A stretch of DNA of 64,000 bases from Amycolatopsis saalfeldensis (GTDB lineage: Bacteria > Actinomycetota > Actinomycetes > Mycobacteriales > Pseudonocardiaceae): assembly GCF_900110575.1 (NCBI RefSeq), contig NZ_FOEF01000005.1:124001-188000 (forward strand), in the 5' to 3' direction. The notes beneath the pieces were generated by a model. That model was not told the origin of the DNA, searched no databases, and saw nothing but the letters and a program-made list of their open reading frames with translations. The position numbers and the translations under genes were made by a program. Positions 33,269 to 40,018 of this stretch are shown here, in pieces (the stretch's first letter is position 1; every line of letters begins with the position of its first letter).

Positions 33269-33744
33269 CAGACCATCTCCGGGAACCCCTTGCCGCCGTC
33301 GGCCCACACGGCCTCCCACACGTCCTCGTCCCCCGGCCGGCACAGGAATCCGTCGAGCATGCCGCCGACCGGCTGCACCTGGTCGAGGTACATCGCGGGC
33401 TGCCCGACGATGATGCCGCGCAGGGTGAGCAGGCCGTACAACGCGGTGCGCCCGTGGTCGTCGAGCCGCTTGAGCGCGCCCCACTCGTCCGGGATCAGCA
33501 CGACGTCGAGGCCCTGCGGCGGGTGTGGCGTCGTCCGTGTCACGAACGCGCCGCTGACCCACGCGCGCCCGGACGAGATCACCCGACGGGCGACACCGAG
33601 GTAGCTGTTGAGGGCGCTGAACAGGATCTCGCGCTCGTTCTGATACGGCGCGTCGAAGACCAGCCGCTCGTAGACATCGGCCAGGTCCGCGGGGTGACGG
33701 CCCGGCGGCAGCAGGTTCTGCGGCGTCCAGTGCGGGAGCGCCAT
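33265..33744 (-). CDS. DUF6932-type, degenerate nucleotidyltransferase-like protein
   Basis: 159 residues; AGGAGG lies 4-9 nt before the ATG. The N-terminus LLPPGRHPADLADVYERLVF and the block AWVSGAFVTRTTPHPPQGLD resemble DUF6932 proteins, which usually read W-x-D/N-G-S-F-V-T...P-x-D-I-D and look like a nucleotidyltransferase core. Here the Ser of the GS motif is Ala66, and only one acidic residue (Asp80) of the expected pair is present, so the active site looks incomplete. First gene of a two-gene operon. Family assignment is from memory and needs a profile search. Confidence 0.62.
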   Translation of the reverse strand: MALPHWTPQNLLPPGRHPADLADVYERLVFDAPYQNEREILFSALNSYLGVARRVISSGRAWVSGAFVTRTTPHPPQGLDVVLIPDEWGALKRLDDHGRTALYGLLTLRGIIVGQPAMYLDQVQPVGGMLDGFLCRPGDEDVWEAVWADGGKGFPEMVW

Positions 33745-33789
33745 CGGACCTCCTGACCTCGTCCGGGGCTCGCCGGCTCCCGCTCACAG

Positions 33790-33820
33790 TGCGTAGCCGA
33801 ACTTACCAGGTGGGTGTCAG
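33790..33820 (-). promoter_or_regulatory. candidate promoter of the DUF6932 operon
   Basis: On the minus strand, CTGACA (33815-33820), a 19-bp spacer and TACGCA (33790-33795). It overlaps the stop codon of the upstream gene, which suggests independent transcription of the two-gene unit. Confidence 0.4.
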
Positions 33821-34257
33821 CCACCGCGCCCAGGCTGCCGTGGTGAAGGCCGGTCCGTCCGCAGCCACTCGCCGGTCGTCTCCGCGTCGGTCTCCGCCGC
33901 GGCGGGCCAGCCGAGATCACCCGACAGGCGCGCTTCGGGCTCCGGCAGGCGGCCCTCGGAGTGGTCCTCCGGCTCGTAGGGCTCGTCGGGGTCGACCTCC
34001 GGGTAGTCGTTGTAAACGCGCTCGGGCTGCTGCGGGTCCTCGTGGTCGTAACGGCCGACCGGGATGTACTGCGTCCGCTCGGCCTCCAGCGGCGCCGGCA
34101 CGTCGAGCGGTTCCTCATCCACCTCGTCGTAATCGTGGATTTCGTGCTCCGCCAACGGTTTCGGCCGCGCCGCGCGCATCAGCAGCCACATCACCGCGGC
34201 CCCGAGCAGGAACGCGATGAGCAGCCAGAGCCAGATCTGCCCGAAGAGCCAGAGCAT
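33817..34257 (-). CDS. single-pass membrane protein with acidic tail, partner of the OmpA-like gene
   Basis: 146 residues. An N-terminal helix, MLWLFGQIWLWLLIAFLLGA, and a basic stop-transfer (RAARPKP) are followed by a long acidic, tyrosine- and proline-rich tail. It begins 6 nt after the OmpA-like stop, so they form an operon. The pairing of a BON-OmpA protein with small membrane proteins recalls the mycobacterial arfABC locus, but I cannot show homology to ArfB or ArfC. Confidence 0.62.
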   Translation of the reverse strand: MLWLFGQIWLWLLIAFLLGAAVMWLLMRAARPKPLAEHEIHDYDEVDEEPLDVPAPLEAERTQYIPVGRYDHEDPQQPERVYNDYPEVDPDEPYEPEDHSEGRLPEPEARLSGDLGWPAAAETDAETTGEWLRTDRPSPRQPGRGG

Positions 34258-34263
34258 CCGCCG

Positions 34264-35010
34264 TCACCTCTCTTCGACTGTGATCTCGACGCGCCGGTCG
34301 TCGCCGCCGGAGCCGCCGCCCGGTGCGGTCACGCTGGTGCCGCGGGCGAGGAGCCGGTTCGCGGGCACGCCCTCGTCCGTGAGCAGCCGCACGACGGTCC
34401 GTGCGCGGTTCTGCGCGAGCTTGAGCGCGGCGGTTCGCCCGCCCGGTCCGTCGGCGACGTGCCCGGTGATGCGGTAGCGCAGGCTGTCCGGCGCGGCCGA
34501 AAGCAGCTTCGCGATTCCCCGCGCGGCCTGGTCACCCTCGTCGGTGAGCTGCGCGCTGTCCGGCTTGAACGTGACGGGGGTGCTCGCCAGCTGCTTGTCC
34601 AGCGCGTCCTGCATACCGGCGCGGTCCGTCGGCGGCGCGGGCGGTGGGGTCGGGGTGGCGCTCGGGCTCGGCGGCGCGCTGGTGGTGGGCGGCGCGCTGC
34701 TCGGCGACGGCGCGGGCGTGGACGGCGTGCCCCCGCCGGAGACCTGCGCGGATTGGACCCCGTCCACTCCCCGGACGATGCCGAGCGCGCGGCCGGCCTG
34801 CTCGGCGGGGAAGCCGGACAGCGTCGCTTCGCGCCCGGAGAATGTCACGTCGCCGCCGGTGATCCCGGCCGCGGTGAGCGCGGAGCGTGACCGCTCGCCG
34901 AGGCCGGACTCGATGCCGGACCCGCTCACCCACGTCGCCAGCCCCGCGAGCAGGGCCGTCACGACCACCGCGAGGGGGATCAGGCGGAGCCAGCCGCGTG
35001 CACCGGACAT
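34264..35010 (-). CDS. BON-OmpA domain protein, ArfA/OmpATb-like
   Basis: 248 residues. N-terminal signal anchor (LIPLAVVVTALLAGLATWV), a BON-like domain (about 33-92, with LTAAGITGGDVTFSGREATL and VRGVDGVQSAQVSG), a Ser/Pro/Thr linker (93-128), then an OmpA C-terminal domain (about 135-248, with TPVTFKPDSAQLTDEG, ITGHVADGPGG and NRARTVVRLLTDEGVPANRL). This order is that of M. tuberculosis ArfA (Rv0899), which contributes to ammonia release and acid adaptation. The OmpA domain should bind peptidoglycan. A TATGGT -10 ends 6 nt before the ATG. Confidence 0.78.
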   Translation of the reverse strand: MSGARGWLRLIPLAVVVTALLAGLATWVSGSGIESGLGERSRSALTAAGITGGDVTFSGREATLSGFPAEQAGRALGIVRGVDGVQSAQVSGGGTPSTPAPSPSSAPPTTSAPPSPSATPTPPPAPPTDRAGMQDALDKQLASTPVTFKPDSAQLTDEGDQAARGIAKLLSAAPDSLRYRITGHVADGPGGRTAALKLAQNRARTVVRLLTDEGVPANRLLARGTSVTAPGGGSGGDDRRVEITVEER

Positions 35011-35016
35011 AAGGGG

Positions 35017-35022
35017 ACCATA
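35017..35022 (-). promoter_or_regulatory. -10 hexamer of the leaderless BON-OmpA gene
   Basis: TATGGT on the minus strand ends 6 nt before ATG 35010. Confidence 0.45.
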
Positions 35023-35134
35023 GGCCGGTGCACTCCCGTTGGCGACCTGGTCGGGCCCGCCGTTCGGGTGGCCCTTCCTGCGTGGAAGGCCCCCTCACGA
35101 AGGCGAGGGGGCCGACCGGGAAGGGGAAACGGCG

Positions 35135-35962
35135 TCAGGACGCGGCGGCGTTGTCGCGGAAGTTGCGGACCTCGATTTCCAGCGCGGCGGCCTCCGCTTG
35201 CACGAGCGGGGACAGCTGCGGCCGCTTCGGTGACAGTCCGTCACCCATGGACTCGCCCTTGATCTGGCGGCGGATCCACGGCAGCAGGTGCGTCTTGGTC
35301 CAGGTGAGGTCCGAGCGGCGGGAGGTGATCCAGGTGGCCGGCTCGGTGCTCGCGGGGTACGGCACGCGCCAGTCCTCGTCCACGGGCACGCCCAGCACCT
35401 CGGCGGTGTGCAGCGCGATGCGGCGGTGCGCGTCCGGCGTGAAGTGCAGCCGGTCGTCGCTCCAGGCGCGGCGGTCGTGCAGCGGCTCCATCGCCCACAG
35501 GTCGACCATCTTCGCGCCGTGGCGCTCCGCGATCGCCCACAGGTGCGCGTTGTAGATGCCGACCTTGCCGCGCAGCACGCTCATCACGGACAGGGACTTG
35601 GTGTCGGGGCCGTTGAAGATGACCACCGGGATGCCGGCCGCGCGCAGCTTCGCCACCCCGGCCTCGAGGCGGGCGGCCACGGCGTCGACGTCCGCGCCCG
35701 GCACGATGATGTCGTTGCCGCCGGCGCACAGGGTGACCAGGTCGGGCTTCAGCTCGAGCGCGATGGGCAGCTGCTCGTCGATGATCTCGTCGAGCATTTT
35801 GCCGCGCAGGGCCAGATTGGCGTATTGGAAACCCGGCTCACCCCCGGAGAGGACCTCCGCGAGCCGATCCGCCCAGCCCCTGAAGGAGCCGTCCGGCAGT
35901 CCGTCGTTGAGGCCTTCGGTGAAGCTGTCACCGATAGCCACGTAACTGTCGATTCCGTACAC
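35135..35962 (-). CDS. SGNH/GDSL-family hydrolase
   Basis: 276 residues from GTG 35962, chosen because GGAAGGGG lies about 10 nt upstream; starts at 36004 or 36016 would place the ribosome-binding site inside the gene. SGNH blocks are present: block I IGDSFTEG (nucleophile Ser), Gly/Asn in ANLALRGK, block III LCAGGNDI (Asn), and block V WSDDRLHFTP (Asp...His). No signal peptide, so it is an intracellular esterase or lipase. Substrate unknown. Confidence 0.85.
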   Translation of the reverse strand: MYGIDSYVAIGDSFTEGLNDGLPDGSFRGWADRLAEVLSGGEPGFQYANLALRGKMLDEIIDEQLPIALELKPDLVTLCAGGNDIIVPGADVDAVAARLEAGVAKLRAAGIPVVIFNGPDTKSLSVMSVLRGKVGIYNAHLWAIAERHGAKMVDLWAMEPLHDRRAWSDDRLHFTPDAHRRIALHTAEVLGVPVDEDWRVPYPASTEPATWITSRRSDLTWTKTHLLPWIRRQIKGESMGDGLSPKRPQLSPLVQAEAAALEIEVRNFRDNAAAS

Positions 35963-36005
35963 GCTGGGTTCCCCTTCCCATCTCGCCGCGCTTGCCCCCG
36001 ACATG

Positions 36006-36024
36006 TAGTTGTACACCCCAACTA
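36006..36024. promoter_or_regulatory. inverted repeat upstream of the GDSL hydrolase
   Basis: TAGTTG-N7-CAACTA, a perfect 6-bp repeat 44 bp upstream of the GTG start. Possible operator for the hydrolase or the divergent DUF3159 gene. Confidence 0.35.
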
Positions 36025-36195
36025 ACAGTCGGACGTCCCCGTATCCTTCCCGGAAGCCACCCCTGATTCAGCTGGATGTCACAGTCTCTTACCTTGTCGG
36101 TCCGATTCGCCCCCGTATTACGCGAACTTCACCACTCGGCAGGCCCGTGAACCGCTCGCCCGGGGGCCAATCGGACATCCGATGTGGTGAAGGTC

Positions 36196-36207
36196 TCCCG
36201 GCCGGGA
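36196..36207. promoter_or_regulatory. perfect 12-bp palindrome upstream of DUF3159
   Basis: TCCCGGCCGGGA ends 25 bp before the gene. Candidate operator; the GC-only sequence could also be chance in this genome. Confidence 0.3.
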
Positions 36208-36232
36208 GGGTCCGGCCGGGATCCGGCAGGCT

Positions 36233-36907
36233 GTGAATGTGACCGACGAGACGACGCCCGCGCGCGAATCGCTCACGCAGATCCTCGGCGGCCGGCGAGG
36301 GGCGATCGACGCGAGCATCCCGCCGGCTGCCTTCGTGATCGGCTGGCTCGTGACCGGGCGTTCGATCGCGTGGGGCGCCGGCGTCGCGATCGTCGTCGCG
36401 GTGCTGCTCGGCGGCTACCGGGTGGTGCGCGGCGGCAAGGCGCGCGCGGTGGTGGTGAGCCTCGCCGCGGTGGTGATCGCCGCGCTGATCGCGCTGCACA
36501 CCGGGCGCGCGGAGGACTTCTTCCTGCTTCAGCTGCTGTCCAACGCGGCGAGCGCGCTGCTCTTCGCGGCCAGCATCGTGGTGCGCTGGCCGTTGCTCGG
36601 CGTGATCGTCGGGCTGCTGCTCGGCCAGAAGACCCGCTGGCGCCGCGACCCCGCGCTGCTGCGCGCCTACTCGTGGGCGAGCTGGGTGTGGGTGCTGCAG
36701 TACCTGCTGCGCGTGGTGGTCTACGGCCTGCTGTGGTGGGCCGGGCAGGTGGTCGTGCTCGGCATCGCGCGCACCGTGCTTTCCTGGCCGCTGGTGGCGG
36801 CGACGGTCGCGGTGAGCGGCTGGGTGCTGTACAAGTCGCTGCCGCCGGAGCATCCGGGCCTGCGCCTGGCCCGCGAACCCGGGGCGGACGAGCGACCCGG
36901 GACATAA
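36233..36907 (+). CDS. DUF3159 family integral membrane protein
   Basis: 224 residues from GTG 36233; GTG 36239 is equally possible. The N-terminal block ESLTQILGGRRGAIDASIPP is the DUF3159 hallmark. Five to six hydrophobic helices follow: PAAFVIGWLVTG, AWGAGVAIVVAVLLGG, ARAVVVSLAAVVIAALIAL, NAASALLFAASIVVRWPLLG and VLQYLLRVVVYGLLWWAGQV. WPLLGVIVGLLLGQKTRWRR is a conserved loop. Function is unknown; the family is widespread in Actinobacteria. Confidence 0.82.
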   Translation: MNVTDETTPARESLTQILGGRRGAIDASIPPAAFVIGWLVTGRSIAWGAGVAIVVAVLLGGYRVVRGGKARAVVVSLAAVVIAALIALHTGRAEDFFLLQLLSNAASALLFAASIVVRWPLLGVIVGLLLGQKTRWRRDPALLRAYSWASWVWVLQYLLRVVVYGLLWWAGQVVVLGIARTVLSWPLVAATVAVSGWVLYKSLPPEHPGLRLAREPGADERPGT

Positions 36908-36910
36908 GGC

Positions 36911-36942
36911 GGCCCCCGGCGAGGGGGGAGGGTCCGGGGGCC
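36911..36942. terminator. bidirectional hairpin between convergent genes
   Basis: GGCCCCCGG and CCGGGGGCC form a perfect 9-bp stem with a 14-nt G-rich loop, 4 nt after the DUF3159 stop. A second smaller repeat, CCCGG-ATCA-CCGGG (36956-36969), follows. No T tract. Confidence 0.55.
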
Positions 36943-37014
36943 GGTGCCTACGGTACCCGGATCACCGGGCCTGAGTCGACGCTTTCGACCCTTTGAACCA
37001 ATTTTCGGTCGCAT

Positions 37015-38007
37015 TCACTCCCGGGAAGGCCGCGGGGCCGTCTCGCCCCACGCGTCGACCGCGGCCAGCCAGGTGGCCCCCAGTACCCCGTCGGAGCTGG
37101 TCAGCACGTCGAGTCCGGCGAGACCGGCCCGTACGGCGGCGCCGACCGGACTGTCCTCGGCGAGCACGCTGCCCACGAGAACCAGGGGGGTCGACTCGCC
37201 GGGCTCGCGCGTGGCGAGCGCCAGCGAGACCAGGAAATCGGCCGCGCGGGCGACGATCTCCATCGCGGCGGGCTCCCCGGCGATGGCCGCGGCGCTCACG
37301 AGCGGAGCGAACCGGGCCAGCCGGACGGGCGGTTCGGCGTTGGCCTTCGTGATGAGCGCGCTCGCGGTGGCGACGCGGTCCGCCTCCGTCTCCACGGGTC
37401 CGATGTGGAAAGTCGCCTGACCGGAAGCGGGAGAGTCCACAGCGGACGGTCCGGCCGCGGCCGCGAGCACGGCGGCCGGCAGCCCGGTGAGGTCGGCGCC
37501 GCCGCGCAGTGCGGCCAAAGTGGACCGCACCGCCTCGCGGCCGAGCCAGTACGCCGAGCCCTCGTCGCCCAGCAGCCAGCCGTAGCCGCCCGCTCTGGCC
37601 GCGGTGCGGCGTTTGCGGATGCGGCAGGCGATCGAGCCGGTGCCGGCGACGAGCACGGTGCCGTCCGGGGCCGACGTCGCCGACGCGTACGCGACCTCGG
37701 CGTCGGCCACCGTGCGGACCACGCCGCCGAGCCCGACCCGCTGCCACGCCGCGTCGAACACCGCCGCGACGGCCGGGTCGGAGAGCTTGCTCACCCCGGC
37801 CATGCCGACCACGGCGGCGACCACGCCGGTCCGCCCGCCGAGCGCGGCGGCGATGGCGTCCGCGATCCGGCCGGCCGCCACCTTGGGTGCGTGGGCGTTC
37901 GGGTTCGCGCCCTCGCCGGCGGCCGAGCCCAGCACAACGCCGGCGGCGTCGACCACGATCGCCCGGGTCGACGTGCCGCCGGCGTCCACGCCTACGACGA
38001 AGCTCAC
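37015..38007 (-). CDS. N-acetylglucosamine kinase-like (BadF/BadG/BcrA/BcrD family)
   Basis: 330 residues, ASKHA-fold sugar kinase. The phosphate-1 motif is FVVGVDAGGTSTRAIVVD, the connect/phosphate-2 region is GTVLVAGTGSIACRI, followed by GGYGWLLGDEGSAYWLGREA, which is the signature of GlcNAc kinases of this family. It should phosphorylate GlcNAc, or a related amino sugar, to the 6-phosphate. The start overlaps the stop of the SIS-domain gene (ATGA). The location beside dasR fits GlcNAc catabolism. Confidence 0.82.
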   Translation of the reverse strand: MSFVVGVDAGGTSTRAIVVDAAGVVLGSAAGEGANPNAHAPKVAAGRIADAIAAALGGRTGVVAAVVGMAGVSKLSDPAVAAVFDAAWQRVGLGGVVRTVADAEVAYASATSAPDGTVLVAGTGSIACRIRKRRTAARAGGYGWLLGDEGSAYWLGREAVRSTLAALRGGADLTGLPAAVLAAAAGPSAVDSPASGQATFHIGPVETEADRVATASALITKANAEPPVRLARFAPLVSAAAIAGEPAAMEIVARAADFLVSLALATREPGESTPLVLVGSVLAEDSPVGAAVRAGLAGLDVLTSSDGVLGATWLAAVDAWGETAPRPSRE

Positions 38008-39047
38008 CGGGTCTTGGTGACCTTCAGCAGGCCGCGCGGGCTGTCGGGGTCGCCGCCGCGGGCGAGCGAGAGGCCCAGCGCGATCCGCTGGATCGGCAGG
38101 ATCTCCAAGATCGGCGCGAGTTCTTCGGCCGACGGCGCCACCGGGATCCGCAACGCGGCCGGCACGTCCGCGGAGGCCGAGCCCACCGCGAGCACGTCCG
38201 CCCCGCGCTTGCCGACGGCGTCGAGCACCTCGGCCATCGCGTGGCCGCCGTGGCCGGCGCTGGTGACCGCGAGCACCGCGGTCTCTCCGTCGACAGCCGC
38301 GACGGGACCGTGAAGCAGGTCCGCTCCGCTGTACGCGCGGGCCGCGAGGTAACTCGTCTCGGCCAGCTTCAGCGAGCCCTCCAGCGCGGTCGCGTACGAG
38401 TAGCCGCGGCCGGTGGTGAGCACGCGGTCGACGAAGCGGTAACGGTCCACCGCGCGCTGTACGCCTTCGGCCGCGCCGTCGAGCGTCTGCTGTGCCAGCT
38501 CGCCCAGCTTCTCCGCGTCGGCACCCTTGCCGCCGCGGATGGCGTCGATGAACAGGTACAACGCGAGCAGCGTCGCGGAGTACGTCTTGGTCGCCGCGAC
38601 GGCCTTCTCGACGCCGGCACCGATGTCCACGCCCAGCTCCGCCGCCGCGCGCAGCGGCGAATCGAGCGTGTTCGTGACGGAGACGGTCAGCGCGCCTTGC
38701 CGACGCGCCGCCTCGGTTACCTCGATCAGGTCCGGGGAGCCGCCGCTCTGGCTTACGGTGACGAAGAGCACGTCACGCAGATCCGGGCGCGCGCCGTAAA
38801 GGGTTGCGGTGGACGGCGACACTAGACCCGCGGGCAGGCCAAGGAGTACCTCGATCAGGTACTTCGCGTACAACGCAGCGTGATCACTGGAACCACGGGC
38901 GGCGAGCAGAGCGAAACGCGGGGGGTTTTGTGAAATCTTTTCAGCTACTTCCGCAATTCCGGCCTGCCGCTCGACGAGCCCGGCCAGTACGGCAGGCTGC
39001 TCCGAGATTTCCGCGGCCATGTGCTCGCCGGGATGTTGTTGGGTCAT
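38004..39047 (-). CDS. SIS-domain sugar-phosphate isomerase/deaminase (GlmS-C/NagB-II like)
   Basis: 347 residues from ATG 39047, preceded by GGAGAGGAAAG; the much longer open frame beyond it is a shadow. Two SIS domains are visible: FALLAARGSSDHAALYAKYL and LFVTVSQSGGSPDLIEVTEA in the first, LTTGRGYSYATALEGSLKLAE and ADLLHGPVAAVD in the second. The layout equals the C-terminal isomerase part of GlmS without the glutaminase domain, as in NagB-II/AgaS-type glucosamine-6-phosphate deaminases. Its promoter carries a dre-like DasR site, which supports a GlcN-6-P deaminase role. Confidence 0.82.
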   Translation of the reverse strand: MTQQHPGEHMAAEISEQPAVLAGLVERQAGIAEVAEKISQNPPRFALLAARGSSDHAALYAKYLIEVLLGLPAGLVSPSTATLYGARPDLRDVLFVTVSQSGGSPDLIEVTEAARRQGALTVSVTNTLDSPLRAAAELGVDIGAGVEKAVAATKTYSATLLALYLFIDAIRGGKGADAEKLGELAQQTLDGAAEGVQRAVDRYRFVDRVLTTGRGYSYATALEGSLKLAETSYLAARAYSGADLLHGPVAAVDGETAVLAVTSAGHGGHAMAEVLDAVGKRGADVLAVGSASADVPAALRIPVAPSAEELAPILEILPIQRIALGLSLARGGDPDSPRGLLKVTKTR

Positions 39048-39101
39048 CACTTTCCTCTCCGCCGGGAACGAGGTCCCGGGTTGTGCAAAGCGGCGTGCGG
39101 T

Positions 39102-39117
39102 CAGGTCTAGACCAATG
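39102..39117. promoter_or_regulatory. DasR-responsive element (dre-like site)
   Basis: CAGGTCTAGACCAATG contains the perfect GGTCTAGACC core and flanks close to the Streptomyces dre consensus (roughly ACTGGTCTAGACCACT). It lies between the SIS gene start (39047) and dasR (39193), so it can govern both the nag genes and autoregulation. Confidence 0.8.
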
Positions 39118-39192
39118 CTAGCCGGGCGGAGCGTTTGTGGTGAAGGGTACGTTTCCTGATGGGGAAGTGGCGCGTTAGTGAGGGAGCCGTTC

Positions 39193-39948
39193 ATGTTGGA
39201 GACATCCCCCGCGGGTGAGGCGGGGACAGCGGCGGGTGTGCGCGGGCAGCGCGAACCCAAGTACTGGGCGCTGAAGCAGCACCTGCTGGACCTGCTCGAC
39301 GCCTTGCCGCCGGGCTCGCCGATCCCGACGGAGCGGGCGCTGGCGGGCGAGTTCACCGTGTCCCGCACGACGGTGCGCCAGGCGCTGGCGGACCTGACCG
39401 CCGAGGGCCGGCTGCACCGCGTCCAGGGCAAGGGCACTTTCGCCGCCGAGCCGAAGCTCGCGCAGCGGCTCCAGCTCTCGTCGTACACGGAGGACATGCG
39501 CAAGCAGGGCCTGAAGCCGTCGTCGAAACTGCTCGAGGTCGAGGAGCTGGCCGTCGAGGGCGAGCTGTCGAAGCTGCTGGCGATCCGCGCGGGCGCGAAG
39601 ATCCTTCGCCTCCGGCGGCTGCGGCTGGCCGATTCCCAGCCGATGGCGTTGGAGACCACGCACCTGCCGCTCGGCCGGTTCCGCGGGCTGCGCAAGCACA
39701 TCACGGCGGGCGGCTCGCTGTACGCGGTCCTGCGCGAGCACTACGGAGTCGAGCTGGAGCGCGCCGAGGAGACGATCGAGACCTCGCTCGCCGGGCCGCA
39801 GGAGGCCGAGATGCTCGGCGCGGACGTCGGCATGCCGGTGCTGATGCTGACCCGCCACTCGTTCGCCACCGACGGCAAGCCGGTGGAGTTCGCCCGGGCG
39901 ATCTACCGCGGCGACCGCTACAAGTTCGTCACGACGCTGCTTCCGTAA
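39193..39948 (+). CDS. dasR: GntR/HutC-family regulator DasR
   Basis: 251 residues from ATG 39193 (AGGGAG upstream); GTG 39178 is an alternative. The GntR winged helix is PKYWALKQHLLDLLDALPPG, PTERALAGEFTVSRTTVRQA and GRLHRVQGKGTF. The UTRA effector domain contains LQLSSYTEDMRKQGLKPSS, PMALETTHLP, EETIETSLAGPQEAEMLG and YRGDRYKFVTTL, nearly the same as DasR of Streptomyces. DasR represses GlcNAc/chitin genes and is released by glucosamine-6-phosphate. The neighbouring dre site and nag genes agree with this. Confidence 0.9.
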   Translation: MLETSPAGEAGTAAGVRGQREPKYWALKQHLLDLLDALPPGSPIPTERALAGEFTVSRTTVRQALADLTAEGRLHRVQGKGTFAAEPKLAQRLQLSSYTEDMRKQGLKPSSKLLEVEELAVEGELSKLLAIRAGAKILRLRRLRLADSQPMALETTHLPLGRFRGLRKHITAGGSLYAVLREHYGVELERAEETIETSLAGPQEAEMLGADVGMPVLMLTRHSFATDGKPVEFARAIYRGDRYKFVTTLLP

Positions 39949-40018
39949 GCCCGATTCGGGTGCTTGCGCCCGAACCGCCGCCGGGCCACCGTGTGCGCAT
40001 GAACCTGAAACGTGCCCG

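Noticed and set aside
38004..39704. Longer SIS-domain protein starting at 39704
   Set aside because: The extra 219 codons run antisense through dasR and across the dre site; ATG 39047 has a good ribosome-binding site and matches the family length.
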